From UBA4292 sp002395865 (lineage in GTDB: Bacteria > Bacillota > Clostridia > Lachnospirales > Lachnospiraceae): a stretch of DNA of 43,510 nt. Every line of letters begins with the position of its first letter. The stretch's first letter is position 1. Made by a program: the position numbers and the translations under genes. The notes below the pieces were generated by a model. It searched no databases, was not told the DNA's origin, and saw only the letters and a program-made list of their open reading frames with translations. The DNA lies in the NCBI GenBank assembly GCA_946533395.1, contig CAMNBU010000020.1, positions 1-43,510 of the forward strand, given 5' to 3'. Shown here one piece after another: positions 33,605 to 41,263 of the stretch.

Positions 33605-35533
33605 ATGGAAGAATACGGCGCAAGTTCCATTAAGGTCTTAGAGGGCCTCGAAGCGGTAAGAAAACGCCCCGGTATGTACATAGGAAGTGTATCCACCTCA
33701 GGCATGAACCATCTCATCTACGAGATAGTGGACAATGCGGTGGATGAGCACTTGGCGGGATACTGCGACCTGATAACCGTGACCATCCAGGAGGATATGT
33801 CGGTCATCGTGTCGGATAACGGCCGAGGAATACCCGTCGGTATGCACGAGAAGGGCGTACCCGCGGAGAGACTGGTATTTACCACGCTGCACGCGGGCGG
33901 AAAGTTCGACAACACTGCCTACAAGACCAGCGGCGGTCTGCATGGCGTGGGCTCCTCGGTGGTTAATGCCCTGTCCGAGTATCTCGAAGTAAAGATCATG
34001 ACGGGTGGAAAGATCTACTACGACGCATACCAGAGGGGGGAGCCCGATACTCTTCTCGATGAGAACGGCCTCCTTCCCGTCATAGGAAAGACGAAAAAGA
34101 CAGGAACCACGGTCACCTTCCTGCCCGACGAGGAGATCTTCGGCAAGGTGAAATACAACACAGCAATGGTAAAGAGCCGCCTTCACGAGACTGCCTACTT
34201 AAATCCGGGCCTTGAGATCATATACACCTGCGAGATAGAGGGTGAGAAGGAGACGGTCACATACAGGGAGACCGAGGGCATCACCGCCTATGTCAGGGAG
34301 CTGAACAAGGGTAAGGAGCCGAAGACCGAGATCATAAGCTTCAAGGGCAAGAGCGAGGACATAGAGGCTGAGATAGCCTTCCAGTTCGTGGATACCTTCG
34401 AGGAGAAGCTTCTCGGCTACTGCAACAACATATATACATCCGATGGAGGAACGCATCTCACGGGCTTCAAGACCAAGTTCACGCAGGAGATGAACAGCTA
34501 CGCGAGGGAGCTCGGCCTTTTAAAGGACAAGGACGCGAATTTCACCGGACCCGATACAAGGTGCGGCCTCACAGCCGTTATAGCCATCAAACATCACGAT
34601 CCACTTTTCGAGGGACAGACGAAGACCAAGCTCGGAAGCGCGGACGCTGCGAGGGCTGTGAGCAATATCACGGGCGAGCAGATGGAACTCTACTGCGATA
34701 AGAACATCGAAACGGTAAAGGCGATGATCGCCTGTGCCATGAAGAGCGCGAAGCTTCGTCAGGCCGAGGAGAAGGCCAAGAGCAACCTCCTCGGAAAGCA
34801 GAAGTATTCCTTCGACGGAAACGGAAAGCTCGCGAACTGTGAGAGCCGCGTGGCCGCAAGATGCGAGATATTCATAGTCGAGGGAGATTCTGCCGGCGGT
34901 TCGGCCAAGAAGGCCCGCGACAGGATGTATCAGGCCATAATGCCTATCAGGGGCAAGATACTCAACGTCGAGAAGGCGTCCATAGACAAGGTGCTCGCGA
35001 ACGCGGAGATCAAGTCCATGATACAGGCCTTCGGCTGCGGCTTCTCGGAGGGCTACGGCAACGACTTCGATATAAGCAAGCTTCGCTATGACAAGATAAT
35101 CATCATGGCCGATGCCGATGTGGACGGCGCGCATATCTGCACGCTGCTGCTTACATTCTTCTACCGCTTCATGCCCGAGCTCATAAGCGAGGGACACATC
35201 TATGTGGCCATGCCTCCGCTTTACAAGGTCGTGCCTTCGGGCAAGGAGGCCAAGGGAGAGTACCTGTACGACGACAAGGCGCTCGAGGACTACAGAAAGA
35301 AGAACAGGAACAAAAACTTCACGCTGCAGCGCTACAAGGGCCTCGGCGAGATGGATGCGGCCCAGCTGTGGGAGACAACCATGGACCCGGACGCCAGAAA
35401 CCTGCGACAGGTGAGCATCGAGGACGCCCGTATGGCAAATGAGGTCACCGAGGTGCTCATGGGCAGCGATGTGGAGCCCAGAAGGGATTTCATCTACACA
35501 CACGCGAAGGAAGCGGAGCTGGATCTGGCCTGA
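33605..35533 (+). CDS. parE: Type IIA topoisomerase B subunit, GyrB/ParE family
   Basis: 642 aa ATPase subunit of a DNA gyrase/topoisomerase IV. Glu40 and Asn44 (EIVDNAVDEH), DNGRGIP and GGLHGVGSSVVNALS form the GHKL ATP site. The TOPRIM domain shows EGDSAGGSAKK (Glu426) and DADVDGAHI (Asp503, Asp505, Asp507). QRYKGLGEM and the end MGSDVEPRRDFI are family-typical. B subunits of gyrase and topo IV are hard to separate by eye; the partner lacks a GyrA box, so ParE is preferred. The usual gyrase genes lie near dnaA-recF in Firmicutes, and no such genes are here. GGAG lies 12 nt before the ATG. Confidence 0.92.
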   Translation: MEEYGASSIKVLEGLEAVRKRPGMYIGSVSTSGMNHLIYEIVDNAVDEHLAGYCDLITVTIQEDMSVIVSDNGRGIPVGMHEKGVPAERLVFTTLHAGGKFDNTAYKTSGGLHGVGSSVVNALSEYLEVKIMTGGKIYYDAYQRGEPDTLLDENGLLPVIGKTKKTGTTVTFLPDEEIFGKVKYNTAMVKSRLHETAYLNPGLEIIYTCEIEGEKETVTYRETEGITAYVRELNKGKEPKTEIISFKGKSEDIEAEIAFQFVDTFEEKLLGYCNNIYTSDGGTHLTGFKTKFTQEMNSYARELGLLKDKDANFTGPDTRCGLTAVIAIKHHDPLFEGQTKTKLGSADAARAVSNITGEQMELYCDKNIETVKAMIACAMKSAKLRQAEEKAKSNLLGKQKYSFDGNGKLANCESRVAARCEIFIVEGDSAGGSAKKARDRMYQAIMPIRGKILNVEKASIDKVLANAEIKSMIQAFGCGFSEGYGNDFDISKLRYDKIIIMADADVDGAHICTLLLTFFYRFMPELISEGHIYVAMPPLYKVVPSGKEAKGEYLYDDKALEDYRKKNRNKNFTLQRYKGLGEMDAAQLWETTMDPDARNLRQVSIEDARMANEVTEVLMGSDVEPRRDFIYTHAKEAELDLA

Positions 35534-35596
35534 TCGTATATTTTCACAGTTAAGACACAATTAGCGTTTATAAAAGGGAAACGGAAGTACATAATA

Positions 35597-37840
35597 ATGC
35601 CTGAAAACATTTATCAGAGTGAATATTCGGCGCTGATGCAGCAGTCATATCTGAACTACTCCATGTCCGTCATCACCTCGCGTGCGGTCCCGGACGTGAG
35701 GGACGGCTTAAAGCCGGTTCAGAGGCGCGTGCTCTACGCCATGAACGAGTTGGGCCTTTCGCCCGACAAGCCCTATAAAAAGTGCGCGAGGATAGTCGGT
35801 GAGGCGATGGGTAAATACCATCCGCACGGCGACGGTTCCATCTACGATACGCTGGTCGTTTTAAGCCAGGACTTTAAAAAGGGCATGGCACTCGTGGACG
35901 GCCACGGAAACTTCGGCTCCATAGAGGGCGACGGCGCCGCCGCGATGCGATACACCGAGGCGAGACTTGCCAAGTTTACGAAGGACGTGTATCTGGCCGA
36001 CATCGACAAGGATGTCGTGGACTTCATGCCTAACTTCGACGAGACCGAGAAGGAGCCCTGCGTGCTCCCTGTGAGGGTTCCGAACATCCTCATAAACGGC
36101 TCGGAGGGTATCGCGGTAGGTATGACGACAGCCATTCCGCCCCACAATCTCGGCGAGGTGGTGGATGCCATGAAATACATACTGGACTATCCCGACGCCT
36201 CCACCGAGGAGCTCATGATGTTCTTAAAGGGCCCCGATTTTCCTACCGGCGGCATCATAACCAATAAGGATGAGCTTCTGTCGATCTACGAGACCGGTAA
36301 GGGCAGGATAAAGCTTCGCGGCAAGGCCGAGGTCATCCGCGGCAAAAAGCGCGGCGAGAAGGACTGCATCGTGATAACCGAGATACCCTACACCATGATA
36401 GGTATGAATATCGGTAAATTCTTAAGTGATGTGGTGGATCTGGCGGAGAGGAAGAAGCTTCCGGATATCGTGGACGTGTCCAACCAGAGCAAGGACAGCA
36501 TTCGCATCGTCATAGAGATCAAAAAGGATGCGGACGCCGAGAGGATACTGCAGGGCCTTTACAAAAAGACGGGTCTCGAAAACACCTTCGGTGTGAACTG
36601 CCTTGTGATCGCGGACGGACGTCCGAAGACGCTCGGGCTTCGCGACATCCTCACGGAGTGCGTAAAGTTCCAGGAGGAGCTGGCCACCAGAAAGTATACC
36701 AGCCTTCTGAAAAAGGACAGGGAGCATCTAGAGATCGCGGAGGGTCTCATCCGCGCCGTCGATATCATTGACCTGATCATCGAGGTGATCAGAGGCAGTG
36801 AAAATGTGAAGATGGCCAAGGAGTGCCTGACAGATGGCAGGATCGAAGGCATAAACTTCAAGACCGAGAAGAGCAGGAAAGAGGCGAAGAAGCTGAACTT
36901 CACCCCCGCCCAGGCTCAGGCTATACTCGATCTGCGCCTGTCGAAGCTCATTCATCTGGAGATACTCGCGCTTCAGAGCGACTACGACGAGACACTAAAG
37001 CGCATAAAGGAGTACGAGGACATCTTAGGCAATAAGAAGTCCCTTGTAAGAGCGATAAAGAAGGATCTCGACCGTATAAAGAAGGAGTACGCACGTCCCA
37101 GGAGAACACTTATCGAGAACACTGCTGAGGCGGTATTCAAGGAGGAGCCTGAGGCAGAGTACCCCGTATATATCACCATGAACCGCTTCGGTTACATAAA
37201 GGCGGTGGATGAGAACGCTTTTCTTAAGAACGAGGAGGCAGTCAGGGCCGAGAACCGCACGGTGTTCAGGACCATGAGCACCGGACGCATCGCGCTCTTT
37301 ACACGCGAGGGAAATATGCACCAGATCCGAGTGAAGGATGTGCCCATGGGCAAGCCCAAGGACAAGGGTATTCCCATCGACAACATCTGCAACTACAACA
37401 GCCGCGAGGAGAACATAGTATCCCTTCTGCCTCTCGGAGAGGACGAGGGGGCGGGTCTTGTATTCATCACGGCAAACGGCTACGGAAAGGTGGTAAATGC
37501 AGCAGAGTTCATGACCGTGAAGAAGACCATTGCGGCAGGCAAGCTCGCCGACGGCGACAGCTACGCCGCGGTATTCATGGCGGATAAGAAGCAGATGGTG
37601 ATACTGACCGACGCGGGAACTGGTATCAGATACAATCTCGACGAGCTGCCTGCGCAGAAGAAGACGGCTCTCGGGGTGAAAGCCATCAAGCTCTCCGGAA
37701 GCTCAAGAGTCACAGGGGCCGCAGCCATTGCCCCCGGCGAGAAACTGATACTCGCCTACGAGGGCGGCGAGGTGGATGCGGGCGCTCTCAAGAACAGAAA
37801 GCGCGAGGCCAAGCCCGAGAAGCTGACGATAGTTCAGTGA
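35597..37840 (+). CDS. parC: Type IIA topoisomerase A subunit, ParC-like (no GyrA box)
   Basis: 747 aa DNA-cleaving subunit. The N-terminus YSMSVITSRAVPDVRDGLKPVQRRVLYAM is family-typical. Tyr119 in AAMRYTEARL is the cleaving tyrosine. The quinolone region reads HPHGDGSIYD: Gly80 stands where gyrase has Ser83, while Asp84 matches Asp87. In the C-terminal wrapping domain the place of the GyrA box (QRRGGKG type) reads NEEAVRAENRTVFRTMSTGR, so gyrase-style negative supercoiling is unlikely and a decatenase/relaxase role is preferred (inference). It follows parE by 63 nt. Confidence 0.92.
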   Translation: MPENIYQSEYSALMQQSYLNYSMSVITSRAVPDVRDGLKPVQRRVLYAMNELGLSPDKPYKKCARIVGEAMGKYHPHGDGSIYDTLVVLSQDFKKGMALVDGHGNFGSIEGDGAAAMRYTEARLAKFTKDVYLADIDKDVVDFMPNFDETEKEPCVLPVRVPNILINGSEGIAVGMTTAIPPHNLGEVVDAMKYILDYPDASTEELMMFLKGPDFPTGGIITNKDELLSIYETGKGRIKLRGKAEVIRGKKRGEKDCIVITEIPYTMIGMNIGKFLSDVVDLAERKKLPDIVDVSNQSKDSIRIVIEIKKDADAERILQGLYKKTGLENTFGVNCLVIADGRPKTLGLRDILTECVKFQEELATRKYTSLLKKDREHLEIAEGLIRAVDIIDLIIEVIRGSENVKMAKECLTDGRIEGINFKTEKSRKEAKKLNFTPAQAQAILDLRLSKLIHLEILALQSDYDETLKRIKEYEDILGNKKSLVRAIKKDLDRIKKEYARPRRTLIENTAEAVFKEEPEAEYPVYITMNRFGYIKAVDENAFLKNEEAVRAENRTVFRTMSTGRIALFTREGNMHQIRVKDVPMGKPKDKGIPIDNICNYNSREENIVSLLPLGEDEGAGLVFITANGYGKVVNAAEFMTVKKTIAAGKLADGDSYAAVFMADKKQMVILTDAGTGIRYNLDELPAQKKTALGVKAIKLSGSSRVTGAAAIAPGEKLILAYEGGEVDAGALKNRKREAKPEKLTIVQ

Positions 37841-37887
37841 CGCGTTTTTGAATAGTCATCACAATGAAAGGTACAAGGTTTAAGGTA

Positions 37888-39042
37888 ATGAAAAACAGAA
37901 AGATATGCGCCGCAATAGCGGTATCATTTGCACTTGCGGCCATGACGGGATGCTCCGGAAAGGACAGCAATTCCACAACAGCCGCTACGGAGGCAGGCAC
38001 GGGCTCGTCAGAGCAGGATCCGGGACAGTCACAGGAGGCTACGACCAGCGCTCCCATCGAGATCTATCCCATCAAGAATGCGGACAAGATGGATATAAAG
38101 CACTCGGACTATGTGGATATCACCGGCTGGAAGGACGTGAAGGTGTCAGCTGATGACACGACCGCACCTCAGAACGAGATCGATTATGCTGTCGCATACG
38201 GCTACGGAAGCACGCTCGGCCTCACACAGGAGGAGGTTACCGGCAGAGCAGTCAAGGCCGGGGATACAGCTGTATTCGATTTCAAGGGCTACGTGGACGG
38301 CGAGGCATTCGAGGGCGGAGAAGCCACGGATTACGAGCTGCTCATCGGCTCGGGCCAGTTTATCGACGGCTTCGAGGATCAAATCATCGGGCACTCCATC
38401 GGCGAGGAATTCGATGTAAATGTGACCTTCCCCGATCCGTATCCGAACAATCCGGACTTAGCCGGCGCACCCGCTAAATTCGTCTGCAAGGTGAACAAGA
38501 TAATGGGCTTTGACAATGTATCCGACGATACGGTAAAGACCAAGACCGACGGAGCCTTTGATACCAAGGCCGCTTATGAGGCGTCGCTTATCGAGGATGT
38601 CACCGGGAAATACAGGGAAAATGCGATCTGGAAGGCTGTCATGGACAGCGTAAAGAGGATCAAGCTGAACGACGACCTCGTGGAGGAGTACAACAGCTTC
38701 AATCTGAACTACGCGAGCGCACTCGGAGCGCAGTATGGCATGACGCTTGATATGGTGCTTCAGTATTATCAGTTCGACTCCAAGGATGCGTTTATCGAGT
38801 CCCTAAGGGATAGTGCACAGGAGTATTCATATCAGATATGCGCTGTTCTGGCCATTGCCGACAGCGAGGGCATAACCGTGACAGAGGATGAGATAAAGGA
38901 CAAGTATACGGATGCTCTTGAGGAGTACGGCAACGATGAGGCCGCCATGAACGAGGCGGGTCTTACGAAGGACGGCTTCCTTTATGACTGTCTGATGGAC
39001 AAGGTCGAGGAGCTTGTATACGATACCATAACTGTGGAATAA
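37888..39042 (+). CDS. Trigger-factor-like peptidyl-prolyl isomerase lipoprotein
   Basis: 384 aa surface lipoprotein. The start at 37888 (MKNRKICAAIAVSF) is chosen because AAGG lies 9 nt upstream and the signal peptide begins there; an ATG at 37864 has no ribosome site. Lipobox AMTGC, with Cys22 lipidated. A Thr/Ser/Gln-rich linker runs to about 55. Residues 120-205 form an FKBP-type domain like that of trigger factor (GDTAVFDFKGYVDGEAFEGG, then FIDGFEDQIIGHSIGEEFDV). Residues 210-384 resemble the helical trigger-factor C-terminal chaperone domain. The ribosome-binding N-terminal domain is absent. It is expected to help fold secreted proteins outside the membrane. Confidence 0.9.
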   Translation: MKNRKICAAIAVSFALAAMTGCSGKDSNSTTAATEAGTGSSEQDPGQSQEATTSAPIEIYPIKNADKMDIKHSDYVDITGWKDVKVSADDTTAPQNEIDYAVAYGYGSTLGLTQEEVTGRAVKAGDTAVFDFKGYVDGEAFEGGEATDYELLIGSGQFIDGFEDQIIGHSIGEEFDVNVTFPDPYPNNPDLAGAPAKFVCKVNKIMGFDNVSDDTVKTKTDGAFDTKAAYEASLIEDVTGKYRENAIWKAVMDSVKRIKLNDDLVEEYNSFNLNYASALGAQYGMTLDMVLQYYQFDSKDAFIESLRDSAQEYSYQICAVLAIADSEGITVTEDEIKDKYTDALEEYGNDEAAMNEAGLTKDGFLYDCLMDKVEELVYDTITVE

Positions 39043-39049
39043 GTATCAC

Positions 39050-39080
39050 GGCGGAGCGAAATGCTCCGCCTTGTTCTTTT
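39050..39080 (+). terminator. Terminator after the isomerase lipoprotein
   Basis: Stem GGCGGAGC (39050-39057) with GCTCCGCC (39063-39070), 5-nt loop, then TTGTTCTTTT. Confidence 0.85.
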
Positions 39081-39094
39081 TAAAATACATATTC

Positions 39095-39128
39095 TGTTGG
39101 ACATGTGTTGGACATGAGGGCTTATACT
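39095..39128 (+). promoter_or_regulatory. Tandem-repeat promoter, copy 2 (candidate activator site)
   Basis: Two copies of TGTTGGACAT (39095-39104 and 39106-39115) separated by one G, followed after 7 bp by TATACT (39123-39128), a good -10 box. The repeats and the spacing to the -10 are identical to 4524-4557, while the flanking DNA differs. ATG triplets inside this element are not translation starts. Confidence 0.65.
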
Positions 39129-39203
39129 GTCCTGCGAAAAGTCCAAAGCCAACGGATAAGTTCATCAACCGAAGAAAAAATATATAGAACTGAAGGAGAC
39201 AAC

Positions 39204-41237
39204 ATGCCGAAAAAACCCTTAACGCAGATCACACAGGAAGAACTGAACGAAGAAGTCCTTGCGGGAATGAACGCGCAGAAAACGGATCTTGACAAGCTCT
39301 GGTACTATCTGAATACCTATTCTCTGTACAGCACGGTATTAACAGCAGAAGAGATGATGAAAGACCCTTCTGCGCCGCCGAAGCGGAAAGACTACAAAAG
39401 CGACGAGGAATATCAGAGTGAGCTGGAGGCGCATAATGAGACTGTTCTGAACGATCACCTCACGGATGATGAAAAGGGAAGCCTTCAGATGCCGGCAGAC
39501 AGGGACTCGAGAAAAAAACTGTCTGAAGCGACGGATGTCCTTGAGGAGGAGCTGAAGGAAAAGGTACTTCCCGCAGGAACGCTTGCAGAGCGTCTGAAAA
39601 GCTTTAAGCTTCTGGGAATTCTGAAAGCCAAAATCGCGCTCGACTGCGGCAGGGACTATGAAACGAAGCTGCTTTCGCTTCCCGAAGACGCACAGAACCG
39701 GGAAGATAAGGCGTTCTATCTGCATATGAAGGATATTCACAGCCGGACGCTGAAGCTCAGCACTTCCTACAAGGATCTCGAGAACAAGTTTGTGATGGAT
39801 AACGGCGATTTCCCGCCTGAAATCATGAAGGAATCGCCGATCCCGGACGTCGCTTCGATCAAGAAGATGACAATGGGAAAATTCCTGGATTCGAACTTCG
39901 TCGAACCCGCGGAACAGGACTTCCTGTTTCAGAATGCGGCAGCGGAAGGCCTGAAGTACAGCCGGAAAACCAGTGTTTTCGAGTTCTATAAGAAACGGCT
40001 GGAAGCGGACGAACAAAAGAGAAAGCAGCAGAATCCGGGCTATCAGGTCCGGGAAATCACGGATGCGGAGGTCTATGAAAAAGCAAAGGAACGGTATATT
40101 TCCGATGCGATCCGCGGTCAGATGAAATTCGGCTCCGATTCCGTGCGCGAGGGGCTCAGCAAATATGAGAAAAAGCTCTTCGACCAGGGGATGAATGCGA
40201 TCACCGTCAAGGATTATAAGCCGCCGAAGCCGATCCGAGACTGGGTAAAAACGACCGGAAACGAGCTCCTTCGCGAACGCCGCCTGAATAACCTGAATGA
40301 CACTTACGGCCATTTCGGAAAAGAGATCGACCAGCGGAAGCCCTTTAAGCTGGAGAGCGACCGTGCGCTTAAGAAAGCGTACGGGAAAGATCTTGATAAA
40401 GATGCATCCGCATACGACAAATTCATTGCGCAGCATATCGGCGCGCGGGCGATTCTCGATCCGCCCGGAAAACGCCGCGAGCATCTCGCGCTTGTTATGG
40501 CCGCGAATGCCGTCCAGTCCGCGAAGAACGGCGCCATCGATGAAAAGCTGGTGAAGAACATCGCGAAGGAGTACCTGACGCGCGACGGATTCCGGAAGAT
40601 GTCGGACTATGAGGTTTCCACTGCGCTCTTGACGAAGGAAAAGGCCTTGGCCGCCCAGCAGAAGGTGCTGACGAAAACATTCGGCGTCCCGAAGGAGGAG
40701 CAGGCGGAGTACATCCGAAAGATGAAGGCGCTCTCCGAGGCGATGGTGCCCGCCGAAGGGCAGTCCGCGAAGTATCAGGCGATGAAGAAAAGCGTCGATG
40801 CCATCGCGAAGCTTGATCCGAAGGATCCGAAGACTGGCGAGAAGCTGATGCTGGAGAACGGAAAACTCCTCGGAAACCTGCAGACCTACACAAAGGGCAA
40901 GAAGAGCAAGCGCTTCTACAGCTCGAGCCAGGCGCGCTTTGACAACAGCCTCGACGTGCTTTCGGTCGTCGCCGACCATGTGCCCGGGATGCGGCAGTAC
41001 GCGGATCAGATTGTGAAGCGGACGAACGAAGTCCGGAATGTCGGGCCGATGGATGATGATTATGTCGATCTTAGCGAGTACGGCGTGAAACGGGCGGAAT
41101 GGGTTGCCCCGGAGGGCACCAGGGCCTACGACAGGAAGATCAGCGCCAAGGCGGACGAGTGGCTGAAGGAAGCGGGCTTTGATCCCGAGAAGCTTAGAAA
41201 GGAAAGCGCCGAAGCCGGACCGCTGAACCTGAACTGA
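39204..41237 (+). CDS. Large helical protein of unknown function beside a kinase-like gene
   Basis: Not recognised; 677 aa. The start at 39204 (MPKKPLTQIT) has GAAGGAGA upstream; ATGs further up fall in the promoter. No signal peptide or membrane helix; rich in Lys, Glu, Asp and Ala, mostly helix. Features: a charged region at 50-110, a middle part with EITDAEVYEKAKERYISDAI, and a C-terminal helical block at about 470-640 (MVPAEGQSAKYQAMKKSVDA, ENGKLLGNLQTYTKGKKSKR). Codons differ from most of the window, with more CGG/CGC arginine, GAA and CCG, suggesting transfer. It is the first gene of an operon with the kinase-like gene 26 nt downstream, and is driven by the same type of promoter as the 746-aa protein. 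Confidence 0.8.
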   Translation: MPKKPLTQITQEELNEEVLAGMNAQKTDLDKLWYYLNTYSLYSTVLTAEEMMKDPSAPPKRKDYKSDEEYQSELEAHNETVLNDHLTDDEKGSLQMPADRDSRKKLSEATDVLEEELKEKVLPAGTLAERLKSFKLLGILKAKIALDCGRDYETKLLSLPEDAQNREDKAFYLHMKDIHSRTLKLSTSYKDLENKFVMDNGDFPPEIMKESPIPDVASIKKMTMGKFLDSNFVEPAEQDFLFQNAAAEGLKYSRKTSVFEFYKKRLEADEQKRKQQNPGYQVREITDAEVYEKAKERYISDAIRGQMKFGSDSVREGLSKYEKKLFDQGMNAITVKDYKPPKPIRDWVKTTGNELLRERRLNNLNDTYGHFGKEIDQRKPFKLESDRALKKAYGKDLDKDASAYDKFIAQHIGARAILDPPGKRREHLALVMAANAVQSAKNGAIDEKLVKNIAKEYLTRDGFRKMSDYEVSTALLTKEKALAAQQKVLTKTFGVPKEEQAEYIRKMKALSEAMVPAEGQSAKYQAMKKSVDAIAKLDPKDPKTGEKLMLENGKLLGNLQTYTKGKKSKRFYSSSQARFDNSLDVLSVVADHVPGMRQYADQIVKRTNEVRNVGPMDDDYVDLSEYGVKRAEWVAPEGTRAYDRKISAKADEWLKEAGFDPEKLRKESAEAGPLNLN

Positions 41238-41263
41238 TGAGCTGAGGAGGAGAGATAATAAAC

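Noticed and set aside
34520..35560. Open frame of 346 codons on the minus strand opposite parE
   Set aside because: Lies wholly over strongly conserved ParE motifs on the other strand.
39105..39203. Upstream in-frame ATGs giving a 33-residue longer 677-aa protein
   Set aside because: They fall within the tandem repeat and at or before the -10 box; the ATG at 39204 has GAAGGAGA.
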